A DNA stretch of 64,000 bases from JABWBJ01 sp035646395. Lineage in GTDB: Bacteria > Gemmatimonadota > Gemmatimonadetes > Gemmatimonadales > Gemmatimonadaceae. A program made the translations under genes and the position numbers. A model generated the notes under the pieces. The model was not told the origin of the DNA. It worked only from the letters and a program-made list of their open reading frames with translations, and did not search any database. The stretch is taken from positions 1-64,000 of the forward strand of contig DASRPK010000120.1 in assembly GCA_035646395.1 (NCBI GenBank), in the 5' to 3' direction. Each line of letters starts with the position of its first letter. Positions within the stretch are counted from its first letter, which is position 1. Positions 17,088-24,823 of the stretch are shown here, one piece after another.

Positions 17088-17129
17088 GGCGTCAGGCGCT
17101 GAATCATCCGCCTGGCGCCTCACCGTTTT
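17088..17129 (+). terminator. Terminator-like hairpin
   Basis: An 11-bp stem (GGCGTCAGGCG with CGCCTGGCGCC, one G-T pair), a 10-nt loop, and TTTTG shortly after. It separates the glycine-rich protein gene from the next lipoprotein. Confidence 0.6.
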
Positions 17130-17194
17130 GGTCAACTTTCCCGGACACTCCCGCGTAATTGTGCGGTCGATTGTCCTTCATCTTTTCCCCTACC

Positions 17195-17671
17195 ATGCGT
17201 CGTCTTCCATTTTTTGTCTCCTCAGTTCTCGTCGCACTCACAGGATGTTCAGAGGGTATTACCGCGCCCAAGTGCGAGCGGTGCGACGAGATGCGGGTTC
17301 TCACCGATCGACCCGAGTATCGGCCGGGCAGCACGATTGCATTCACCATTTCGAACCGGACAACGGCGGTCCTGCGCTACGATTGGTGTTCGGTTGGACT
17401 CGCCAGTCGCGGCAACGGGGACGATTTCCCTCCGGCGACGTACTCCCCGGCTCGGCGGTGCGGAATCGGCGCTAACCTCGAGGACGTCCTCGAGCGGCTG
17501 GTGCTGATTCAACCTGGCGAAAGTCTCCGCGACTCGGTGACGATCAGCGGCGCGGCCAACCAGTCGTTGTATCGCGTGACGATCTGGCTGCTCGACGAGA
17601 CCGGGGTTCCGCAACCGGGCAACCCGGTGGTCTCGAATACGTTTGATGTGTATCCGGGCGCAGCACGATGA
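17195..17671 (+). CDS. Small lipoprotein with probable Ig-like beta-sandwich
   Basis: 158 residues from the ATG at 17195. MRRLPFFVSSVLVALTGCSE is a lipoprotein signal with lipobox LTGC. The body (LTDRPEYRPGSTIAFTISNRT ... VLIQPGESLRDSVTI ... VTIWLLDE) has the strand pattern of an Ig-like or intracellular-proteinase-inhibitor-like domain, with four further Cys residues that could form disulphides. It converges with the 999-residue gene across a repeat-rich spacer. Specific function unknown. Confidence 0.75.
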   Translation: MRRLPFFVSSVLVALTGCSEGITAPKCERCDEMRVLTDRPEYRPGSTIAFTISNRTTAVLRYDWCSVGLASRGNGDDFPPATYSPARRCGIGANLEDVLERLVLIQPGESLRDSVTISGAANQSLYRVTIWLLDETGVPQPGNPVVSNTFDVYPGAAR

Positions 17672-17707
17672 CGCGTTAGGGTCCAGGGGACGGCTCAGAC
17701 CGGATGG

Positions 17708-17766
17708 GAGGGGTCAGATCAGGGTCAGACCGGGGTCAGATCGGGGTCAGACCCTGGTCTGACCCC
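17708..17766. repeat. GGGGTCAGAYC tandem array ending in a perfect hairpin
   Basis: Four units (GGGGTCAGATC, AGGGTCAGACC, GGGGTCAGATC, GGGGTCAGACC) are followed by the complementary GGTCTGACCCC. It resembles REP-like intergenic elements that are widespread in soil bacteria. Confidence 0.75.
17743..17766. terminator. Perfect 11-bp hairpin between convergent genes
   Basis: GGGGTCAGACC pairs with GGTCTGACCCC around a 2-base CT centre. Both flanking genes point towards it. It lacks a U-tract, so action as a bidirectional terminator is inferred from place and stability. Confidence 0.5.
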
Positions 17767-17794
17767 TCCCTCAAATCGAGCCTGAAGTCTGCGG

Positions 17795-20794
17795 TTACCG
17801 TACCGAGTTTACGCCTGGCGGCACTACCACCACGCGAAGCGGCTGCGCCAACCGCTGACCGCCGACTTCGAGGATGACGCGGTAGTCCGCCGTCATCGCC
17901 GGCGCCACGCCTGGGAATCCACCCCGGCCACCGCCGCCTTGCCCGCGACCGCCACCGCCCGCACCACGTCCCGCACCGGCACCACCGGCGGCCAGGGCGC
18001 GCGCCTGGGCCGTTGGGCTGCCTGACGAGTCGGGCGCCGCCCCCGACTCCGCCGGGCGCGGGATGAATCCGGGAGGGAATCCGGGGACGTTGGTTGCCGC
18101 ACTACCGCCGCGACCTCCGCGTCCACTGAGGTTGACCTGTCCTGACGGACTCACGGCCATCGGCCATTCGACCTTGTTCAACCCAACCGTACCCGGACCA
18201 CGCAACCGCGCGACCGTATCACCCGCGGCGTTCACAATGGCAATCCGAACCGAATCGGTAGCGGTGGTGAGGCGATACGCGATCACCGCCCCTGATGGTC
18301 CACCGTCCACCTTCCAGCCGCGATGCGCGCGCATCTCCGACGGCGCCGGCATTTGCCCGTACTGGAGCGCTACCGCCGGCGCAAACAGGTGCGCGGCGCG
18401 GCCCATGACGTCGGCGTTCATCTGCTGGAGTGGCGCGACGTCGAGTACCAGGATCCCGCGCCCATGCGTGCCCGCAATCAACTCCCGGTCACGCGGATGC
18501 ACCTTGAGGTCATACACGGGAACCGTCGGCAAGCCGTTCCTGATCGGGAACCAGTTCGTTCCCTTGTTGAGTGACGCAAACACCCCGACTTCGGTCCCGA
18601 CGTACAGCAGGTTCGGGTTCACCGGGTCCTCGGCGATCACGTACGTCGAACCGGGGCGGTCGTTAGGCAGTCCGGCCGAAATCGGGCGGAACGTCCGGCC
18701 ATAGTCCGTGGACATGAAGACGTACGGCTTGAAGTCGTTCACCCGGTGGTTGTCGAACGTGACGTATACGGTTCCGGTATCGTGGTGCGACGGCGCGACT
18801 TTGCTGACATGCGTGAGCGGCGGGACTCCCTCGAACCGGCCGCTCAGGTCTTCCCACGTCCCGCCATCGTTGCGCGTCAGCCAGACCTTGCCGTCGTCGG
18901 TGCCGACGTACAGCATCCCGGCACGGATGGGCGACTCGTCGATCGTGACGATAGTGCCGTTTTCCTCGGCGCCGGTGGCATCTCTCGTTATGCCTCCCGA
19001 TGCGTCGGTCGCCAGGTTGGCGTCGGCGTCGAAGCCGCCGGAGATGCGCAACCAGTCCGGATTCTGCGCCGACAGGTCCGGCGAGATTGCGACGAGGCCT
19101 TCACCGCGCTTCACGGACTTGAACATCTTGTTCGCCCCGACGTAGTAGACCATCGGGTTGTGCCGCGACAGGATGAACGGCGTGTTCCAGTTCCAGCGAT
19201 TTGCTACTCCCGGATCCGCCATTTCCGTCCGCATCCGCTGCCGGACAGCCGCGATCTGTTGCACCTGCTCCGTCGAATTCGCCTGTGTATTCGCCTTGAT
19301 CTGGTTGATCTGCTGCCCGTACTGGTTCACGCTTACGGTGCGCGGCCGCAGGCTCATCGTCTCGCCGGTCGCAAGGTTCCGGCGCGCGATGTTGCCGCCC
19401 TGCGATTCGTAATAGACGAATTCCGGATTCACCGGATCCTGGGCGCTCTGCAGGCCGTCCGCGGCGAAAATCGCGAACCAGTCGGTCATCTGGAGTTGTC
19501 CACCGCGGCGCCGGCTGATGCCGCACGACGTGCCGTTGTCCTGCATGCCACCACACACGCGATAGGGGACCTGAAAGTCGTAGCTGATCCCGTAGAACTG
19601 GGCCATCGCGAAGTTGTTCAGGCCATCGTAGGTGCCACCCTTGTCATGCGTCTGGAACAGCCCCGCGTCTCCACCAATGATGAAGTGATCGGGATCGTTC
19701 GGGTTGATCCACATCGCATGGTAGTCCTCGTGGATCCCGAGCATGCCGGTGCGCCACGAGTACCCGCCGTCGTCCGAGAACGCAAAGTCCACCGCCATCC
19801 GGTAGATGCGATTCGGGTTCTTCGGGTCGACGCGAATCTGGGAGAAGTAAAACGGACGGTTGTTGGTCACGTTCATCCACCGCCAGGTATTGCCGCCATC
19901 GGTCGAGCGATAGACGCCGCTCCGCAGCCGCTGGGGCTTTTCACCGCGCACGCTGTCCGCCTCGACCATCACGTAGATCATGTTCGGATTGCTCGGCGCA
20001 ATCTGAATGGTCATCCGGCCCTTCGTCGTTTCGGGGAACCCCCCGCCCTTCACCTCTCGCCAGGTGTTGCCGCCGTCCGAGGTGCGCCAGAGCGCCGAGC
20101 CGGGACCACCGCTTTTGAGGAAGTGCGGCCCGCGCACGCGCTCATAGCTCGCCGCGAACAACACGTTGGGATTTCGCGGGTCGATCGCGATGTCCACGAA
20201 GCCGGCCTTGTCGCTGATGAACTTGCTCATCGTCCAGGTGCGGCCGCCATCCGTGGTCTTGTAGAGCCCACGTTCCGGGTTCGAGCCCCACAACGCGCCT
20301 AACGCTGACACCCAGACGATATCGGGATTGGTCGGGTGCACGACGATGCGGCCGACGTGCTGCGACTTCTCCAGCCCCATCGAGCGCCAGGTCAGGCCCC
20401 CGTCGGTCGACTTGTAGATCCCGTAGCCGGGCTGCACCGAGTTCCGGGAATCATCCTCTCCCGTGCCGAGCCAGATGATGTCCGGATTACTCGGCGAGAT
20501 GGCGATGTCGCCGAGTGAAGCGATCGGCGCATTGTCCCAGAGCGGAATGAAGGTCGTGCCGGCGTTGATGGTCTTCCACAACCCACCTGTCGCACCGGCG
20601 ACGTAGAACACCCTGGGGTTGCGCGGGTCGACTTCGACGTCGGTAATGCGGCCGGCCATGTTGACCGGACCGATCGATCTCCAGGTCAATCCGGCCAGTG
20701 TGGCGGAATCCGGGACCTGAGCGGTGAGCGGCGATGCAACCAGCATCGCGGCGAGTGAGAGAGTGGCCCGAGCTGGGAATGAACGCTGTACCAT
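17795..20794 (-). CDS. Secreted sortilin/VPS10-like Asp-box (BNR) repeat protein
   Basis: 999 residues. A signal peptide ends at about residue 26 (SPLTAQ). The body is a beta-propeller built of Asp-box repeats: STDGGLTWRSM, TTDGGRTWTMS, TSDGGNTWREV, STDGGNTWRWM, SDDGGYSWRTG, RNDGGTWEDL and STDYGRTFRPI. A C-terminal all-beta domain carries Gly/Arg-rich insertions (~865-960). This is the family annotated as glycosyl-hydrolase BNR repeat or sortilin-like, abundant in these phyla; no sialidase catalytic set is evident, so binding or an unknown hydrolase role is more likely. A minus-strand GCCGTACCTTGAG lies ~50 bp upstream of the start and may be part of the promoter. Confidence 0.85.
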   Translation of the reverse strand: MVQRSFPARATLSLAAMLVASPLTAQVPDSATLAGLTWRSIGPVNMAGRITDVEVDPRNPRVFYVAGATGGLWKTINAGTTFIPLWDNAPIASLGDIAISPSNPDIIWLGTGEDDSRNSVQPGYGIYKSTDGGLTWRSMGLEKSQHVGRIVVHPTNPDIVWVSALGALWGSNPERGLYKTTDGGRTWTMSKFISDKAGFVDIAIDPRNPNVLFAASYERVRGPHFLKSGGPGSALWRTSDGGNTWREVKGGGFPETTKGRMTIQIAPSNPNMIYVMVEADSVRGEKPQRLRSGVYRSTDGGNTWRWMNVTNNRPFYFSQIRVDPKNPNRIYRMAVDFAFSDDGGYSWRTGMLGIHEDYHAMWINPNDPDHFIIGGDAGLFQTHDKGGTYDGLNNFAMAQFYGISYDFQVPYRVCGGMQDNGTSCGISRRRGGQLQMTDWFAIFAADGLQSAQDPVNPEFVYYESQGGNIARRNLATGETMSLRPRTVSVNQYGQQINQIKANTQANSTEQVQQIAAVRQRMRTEMADPGVANRWNWNTPFILSRHNPMVYYVGANKMFKSVKRGEGLVAISPDLSAQNPDWLRISGGFDADANLATDASGGITRDATGAEENGTIVTIDESPIRAGMLYVGTDDGKVWLTRNDGGTWEDLSGRFEGVPPLTHVSKVAPSHHDTGTVYVTFDNHRVNDFKPYVFMSTDYGRTFRPISAGLPNDRPGSTYVIAEDPVNPNLLYVGTEVGVFASLNKGTNWFPIRNGLPTVPVYDLKVHPRDRELIAGTHGRGILVLDVAPLQQMNADVMGRAAHLFAPAVALQYGQMPAPSEMRAHRGWKVDGGPSGAVIAYRLTTATDSVRIAIVNAAGDTVARLRGPGTVGLNKVEWPMAVSPSGQVNLSGRGGRGGSAATNVPGFPPGFIPRPAESGAAPDSSGSPTAQARALAAGGAGAGRGAGGGGRGQGGGGRGGFPGVAPAMTADYRVILEVGGQRLAQPLRVVVVPPGVNSVR

Positions 20795-20842
20795 AACGTG
20801 GCGTATCGGGGTGTGAGGACGGGACGTTCACTGAAAAGCTCG

Positions 20843-20855
20843 CTCAAGGTACGGC
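20843..20855 (-). promoter_or_regulatory. GCCGTACCTTGAG element upstream of the Asp-box protein gene
   Basis: Read on the minus strand, 49 nt before the start codon. The nearly identical GCCGTACCTTTG lies 62 nt before the esterase gene (45563-45574), so it may be a -10-like or activator element. The evidence is two recurrences at similar distance only. Confidence 0.35.
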
Positions 20856-20965
20856 GCTGCACTCGATCCGCACAGAAGGTCGCAAAACGGATGACCGAAT
20901 TGGCTGGTCCACCGGACCGGGGGGCCTAGATTGCGGCGGGTCCAGAATCCTCGAACGTCACCGCT

Positions 20966-22279
20966 ATGCGTCCGTTAGAAGCCCTGCTGGCTGCTGCAGT
21001 CATTCTCGTGCTGGTGATGCGTTGGCTGCAGCCGCGCAATCGTCAGGTCACCGCCACGATGTTGGCCATGATCGGCATCCTGATGGTGCTTCACCTGGTG
21101 TTCGATGGATGGCGCTGGGAGATGATTCCTGCCTATGGACTGGGCGTGGCCGCGGCGTGGATCCTGTCGAGGGACCTGCAACGCGTGTCAGGGGCGAAGG
21201 CAGGTGAAAGTTCGCGCTGGATCGCGGTGCCCTCCACCGGACAGCGCGCGGCGCGCGGTCTTCCACTGGCAATCGTTGCGCTAGCAGCGGTCGTGATCCC
21301 GGCGGTTGTCTTTCCACGTATCGTGCTGCCGGAGCCCGATGGCCTCTATTGGGTCGGACGCATCGAAACTTCATGGACGGACCCGGCTCGTGGCGGCCGC
21401 CCGGTAGTCGCCACGATCTGGTACCCCGCGGAACAGCCTAACGGGCGTGAGCTGCGATATCATCCCAACCCGTCGGCGCTCGGGTCGACCCTGTCACAGG
21501 GAACGCCGCTCCCGGGATTTACGTTCCGCAACCTGGCCGGCACTCGCACGCACTCGACCGCCGATCCGCGATTCAGCGTGCGGGAGGGTCGTTCACCGAT
21601 TGTCCTGTCGTCGCCCGACAGCGGAGCGAGCCGGTATGAGCAGACGGCATTGTTTGAGCAATTGGCCAGCCATGGATATGTCGTCGCCAGCGTGGGAGAC
21701 GAAGGCAGCGGATCGACAGTCGAAGCGGACCTCGCGCAGCGTACGGGCGATCTCTCGTTCGTCCTGAACAAGCTGGTGGCGCTTCCCACCGGTGGCGTGG
21801 TGGATACGCTCAACACGCACGTTCGTGTCGACCGCATCGCGCTCATCGGTCGCGGGGCCGGTGCGGCCGCCGCGATGGAACTCGCTGCCGGAGAACAACG
21901 AATCAACGGCGTAGTGGCCATCGCACCGGGACCACTCGGTCTGGCGGCACTGGCCGGGGTGAGGCGACCCATGCTGGTGTTCACGGTCGGCGAATCAACA
22001 CCCGGGATCGACGACGCGTTGCGTTACGGCGGAACGGAAGCGCGACTCGAAGGTGCGTCAGCGGCGACGCTTTCCGATCGAGCGCTGCTGGGGCGACCGG
22101 TCACCAGCATGCTTGGCATCGAGTCCGGCGACGCTCCTCGTGACGTGCACGCGGCGGTGTCAGCCCTGACGCTGCGTTTTCTCGACCAGTACCTGAAGGA
22201 GCGCCGGCAGGAAACTCAGGTCGACCTGCCCTCACACGTGCGGGTTCGGATCATCCCCCATCAGCCCCGGGCGGGGTAA
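20966..22279 (+). CDS. Membrane-anchored PAF-acetylhydrolase-like protein lacking the nucleophile Ser
   Basis: 437 residues. Three N-terminal membrane helices (~5-20, ~28-46, ~52-68) and a fourth at ~98-118 precede an alpha/beta-hydrolase domain. It opens YWVGRIETSWTDPARGGRPVVATIWYPA and continues SPIVLSSPDSGASRYEQTALFEQLASHGYVV, as in plasma PAF-acetylhydrolase relatives. Where the family has GHSxGG, this protein has GRGAG (295-299), with Gly297 in the serine position. The expected late catalytic His is also not evident. It may be a pseudoenzyme or use another chemistry. It is divergent from the Asp-box gene, and its last 29 bp overlap the end of the opposing GNAT gene. Confidence 0.75.
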   Translation: MRPLEALLAAAVILVLVMRWLQPRNRQVTATMLAMIGILMVLHLVFDGWRWEMIPAYGLGVAAAWILSRDLQRVSGAKAGESSRWIAVPSTGQRAARGLPLAIVALAAVVIPAVVFPRIVLPEPDGLYWVGRIETSWTDPARGGRPVVATIWYPAEQPNGRELRYHPNPSALGSTLSQGTPLPGFTFRNLAGTRTHSTADPRFSVREGRSPIVLSSPDSGASRYEQTALFEQLASHGYVVASVGDEGSGSTVEADLAQRTGDLSFVLNKLVALPTGGVVDTLNTHVRVDRIALIGRGAGAAAAMELAAGEQRINGVVAIAPGPLGLAALAGVRRPMLVFTVGESTPGIDDALRYGGTEARLEGASAATLSDRALLGRPVTSMLGIESGDAPRDVHAAVSALTLRFLDQYLKERRQETQVDLPSHVRVRIIPHQPRAG

Positions 22280-22793
22280 CGGGACGCAGATCCATGACGA
22301 AGCAGTGCTTCTGGCCGACGGTCCACTCGTCATCGGACACTTTTGCATAACGAGCACGCTTCTCCGGGTATCGATTGATATCACCGAAATGAAACCCGCA
22401 CTGCTGGAACAGGTTGTCGGAAAACGACACCGCAAATAACTCGGGATAACCGCGCCGCCTGGCGAGATCGACCGCGGCCGCGATCAGGGCGCTTCCCATT
22501 CCCTTCCCCTGCTGGTCGGGCCTCACCGCGAGCGACACCAGCTCGACCAGCGACGGCGAGTAGTCGTCGAGACAGACGCTTCCCAGCACGCGGCCATGCT
22601 CGTCGCGCACGACGCGATAATCATCGATGTGGCTGGCCACCCACGATTCCGGGCGAGGAAGCGTGAGCCCTTGTGGCGAGAACTGGTTGTTCAGCTCCGA
22701 CAGGGCGGCAACGTCGTCCACGTGTGCGGGTTCAATGCGCAAGCCACGGAGATGGGAGACGGGAGATGAGAGAGGGGACGATTCACGAGTCAC
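22251..22793 (-). CDS. GNAT-family N-acetyltransferase
   Basis: About 180 residues. It is a single GNAT domain: LRIEPAHVDDVAALSELNNQF (strand 1/helix 1), LVSLAVRPDQQGKGMGSALIAAA (acetyl-CoA-binding motif A, with R/Q-x-x-G-x-G/A) and the motif B region LFAVSFSDNLFQQCGF. Argininosuccinate-lyase/ArgA-type or small-molecule acceptors are typical of such sequences; none can be chosen. It starts 3 bp after the ABC-F gene stop, so the two are co-transcribed. The GTG start at 22793 and first ~8 codons lie in the spacer repeat GATTCACGAGTCACGAG, so translation might begin slightly further in. Confidence 0.8.
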   Translation of the reverse strand: MTRESSPLSSPVSHLRGLRIEPAHVDDVAALSELNNQFSPQGLTLPRPESWVASHIDDYRVVRDEHGRVLGSVCLDDYSPSLVELVSLAVRPDQQGKGMGSALIAAAVDLARRRGYPELFAVSFSDNLFQQCGFHFGDINRYPEKRARYAKVSDDEWTVGQKHCFVMDLRPVTPPGADGG

Positions 22794-22800
22794 GAGTCAC
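22780..22800. repeat. GATTCAC/GAGTCAC tandem repeat over a stop/start junction
   Basis: Three 7-bp units. The ABC-F stop codon (22797-22799) and the GNAT start codon (22791-22793) both fall within it. A sister array lies at 24801-24823, again over a stop codon. Confidence 0.75.
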
Positions 22801-24752
22801 CATCCTCGATTCACCTTTTCGAGCACATCGCTGGCACGGGTCCATTCCTCCAACGCCTTATCAAGCTCTCGTTTTGCCGCCTCGAGGTCTATCCCCAGGC
22901 GTTTCGCGTCCGCTATGCCGTCGGGCCGCGTGTAGAGCGATGGATCCTCCAATGCCGTCGAAATTTCCGCGACCTTCCCCTCGAGTTCGGCCACGCGCAG
23001 CTCGAGGCGCGCAAGGTCGGATTCGGCAGACTTGAGTTGCCGTTTCCGATCGCCGGTCGCGCCGCGTTCGCGGGCTCCTTTTCGCGCGATCTTTTGTCGT
23101 TCGTGAACACGGCGGAGCGCCTGTTCTTCCGCCGCACGAACCGCCGCAGCGTGCGCCCGCTCAGCGCTCACGACCTCCCACTCATCGAAGCCGGCATCGA
23201 ACTCGGTGATGTGCTGGTCGTGCACTACCCACACTCGCGTGGTGAGTGCGCGAAGAAGTTCGCGATCGTGGCTGACAAGAATGACCGTTCCGTCATAGCG
23301 CTCCATCGCATCTTCGAGCGCCTCGATGGATTCCACATCCAGGTGGTTCGTCGGTTCATCGAGGACGAGCAGATTGTGTCGCGACAGCATGAGCATTGCC
23401 AGCGCGACACGGGCGCGCTCGCCGCCGGAGAGCACGCCGGCGTGGCGCTGCACGTCATCACCGGAAAAGCCGAACCGGCCGAGATGACCCTGGACCAGCC
23501 GTCGCTCCCAGTGCGGGCGGAGGTCGCTGACGGCGTCGTAAATCGGCTTGTCGAGCGGCACCTGGCCGAGGTCCTGACGATAGAACCCGGCGTTGATCGA
23601 GGCGCCGAAGCGCAGCTCGCCTTCGCTCACCGGATGTTGGCCGAAAAGCGCCTTCAGCAGCGTCGTCTTGCCGGTCCCGTTAGGCCCGACGAGCCCGAGC
23701 ACATCGCCGCGATGCAACGTTCCGGTGAATCCCGATACCAGCACGCGTTCGCCGACCTGTATCGAGACCTTCGAGGCGCTCACCACAATGTCGCCACCGC
23801 GATCGCCGGCGTCGAAGCGGAGCGCCAACGAGTCGTCGTCCTGCACGGGAGGACTGAGGCGTGGCATGCGCTCGAGGCGCTTGCGACGGCCCTTCGCCTG
23901 TCTGGTGTTCTGGCCGGCGATGTTGCGCGCGATGTAATCCGACTCGGCCGCGATCTTCCGCTGTTGCTGGTCGAAGGCGCGCTGCTGGGTCAGTCGGCGC
24001 TCCATCCGCTGCATGACGAAGCGCTCATACGAGCCGGCGTACGGGATGGCGGTGTCGCCCTCGAAGTGCAGGATGTGGTCGACGGTGGTGCCGAGAAACG
24101 CACGGTCGTGGCTGATCAGCAGCACGGTCCGATCGAGGTCTCGAAGGTATTGCTCCAGCCACTGCGTCGTGTCGATGTCGAGGTGGTTGGTGGGTTCGTC
24201 GAGCAGCAGCACGTCCGCCGTGCCGACCAGCTGCCTGGCGAGTCCCAACCGCCCGCGCTCCCCGCCACTCAACGACGACACGGGCGTCGTACGCGCCCGT
24301 TGCGGGTCGAAGCCAAGTCCGTGCAGCACGGAGTCGATCCGCGACGTGACGGCGTACCCGCCGTCCCGCTCGAAGCGCTCCAGGTCTCGACCGTACCGTT
24401 CGAGCGCCGCCGGCGAGGCGTCGGTGCCTAACGCGGATGCCTGCTCGATGAGCGACAGCTCCAAAGCCAGCAACTCGGCCAGCTCGCCGGCGGCCGCCTC
24501 CCACACTGTGGTGGCCGCACCGAAGTCGCGGTGCTGCTCGAGCAGCGACACCCGGAGGCCGGGCTGCCGTGAGATCGAGCCACGCGTCGGCGAAAGTTCG
24601 CCGGTCAACAGCCTGAAGAGTGTCGTCTTTCCGGTGCCGTTCCGGCCGACGATCCCCCACCGCTCGCGTGCTGCGACGGTGAAGGAAATGTTGGAGAACA
24701 GGGTGACGGCCCCGAAGTCGACGCCGACTCCGGAGAACGCAAGTTGGGTCAC
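22797..24752 (-). CDS. ABC-F family ATPase (Uup/YheS-like)
   Basis: 651 residues with two ABC ATPase domains and no membrane helices. Domain 1 has Walker A GRNGTGKTTLF (~36-46), signature LSGGERGRLGLARQL and Walker B VLLLDEPTNHLD. Domain 2 has GPNGTGKTTLLK, LSGGERARVALAML and LLVLDEPTNHLD. A charged linker (~235-290) joins them and a C-terminal coiled coil (~540-650) resembles that of Uup. ABC-F proteins act on the ribosome or on branched DNA intermediates; the coiled-coil tail favours the Uup-like group. The GTG start follows repeat sequence with no clear ribosome-binding site. A GTTAGG motif copy (23679) lies in the second Walker A (GPNGTGKT). Confidence 0.9.
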   Translation of the reverse strand: MTQLAFSGVGVDFGAVTLFSNISFTVAARERWGIVGRNGTGKTTLFRLLTGELSPTRGSISRQPGLRVSLLEQHRDFGAATTVWEAAAGELAELLALELSLIEQASALGTDASPAALERYGRDLERFERDGGYAVTSRIDSVLHGLGFDPQRARTTPVSSLSGGERGRLGLARQLVGTADVLLLDEPTNHLDIDTTQWLEQYLRDLDRTVLLISHDRAFLGTTVDHILHFEGDTAIPYAGSYERFVMQRMERRLTQQRAFDQQQRKIAAESDYIARNIAGQNTRQAKGRRKRLERMPRLSPPVQDDDSLALRFDAGDRGGDIVVSASKVSIQVGERVLVSGFTGTLHRGDVLGLVGPNGTGKTTLLKALFGQHPVSEGELRFGASINAGFYRQDLGQVPLDKPIYDAVSDLRPHWERRLVQGHLGRFGFSGDDVQRHAGVLSGGERARVALAMLMLSRHNLLVLDEPTNHLDVESIEALEDAMERYDGTVILVSHDRELLRALTTRVWVVHDQHITEFDAGFDEWEVVSAERAHAAAVRAAEEQALRRVHERQKIARKGARERGATGDRKRQLKSAESDLARLELRVAELEGKVAEISTALEDPSLYTRPDGIADAKRLGIDLEAAKRELDKALEEWTRASDVLEKVNRGW

Positions 24753-24759
24753 TTAACTG

Positions 24760-24787
24760 CAGCGAGCAGCGACCAGCGAGCAGCGAG
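24760..24787. repeat. CAGCGAG/CAGCGAC tandem repeat upstream of the ABC-F gene
   Basis: A 28-bp low-complexity word that recurs with one mismatch at 38335-38362, 13.5 kb away in another spacer. Confidence 0.75.
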
Positions 24788-24800
24788 CACGTTACGTCGT

Positions 24801-24823
24801 CGATTCACGATTCACGATTCACC
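24801..24823. repeat. CGATTCA tandem repeat over the metalloprotease stop codon
   Basis: Three units of CGATTCA followed by CC. The stop codon of the metalloprotease gene (24819-24821) is inside the last unit. Confidence 0.75.

Noticed and set aside
17708..17766. Insertion-sequence end at the GGGGTCAGA array
   Set aside because: No transposase, target duplication or longer terminal inverted repeat; it is better described as a REP-like spacer element.
18746..20302. 518-codon open frame opposite the Asp-box protein gene
   Set aside because: The opposing strand encodes seven Asp-box repeats; the frame here has no signal, domain or ribosome-binding site.
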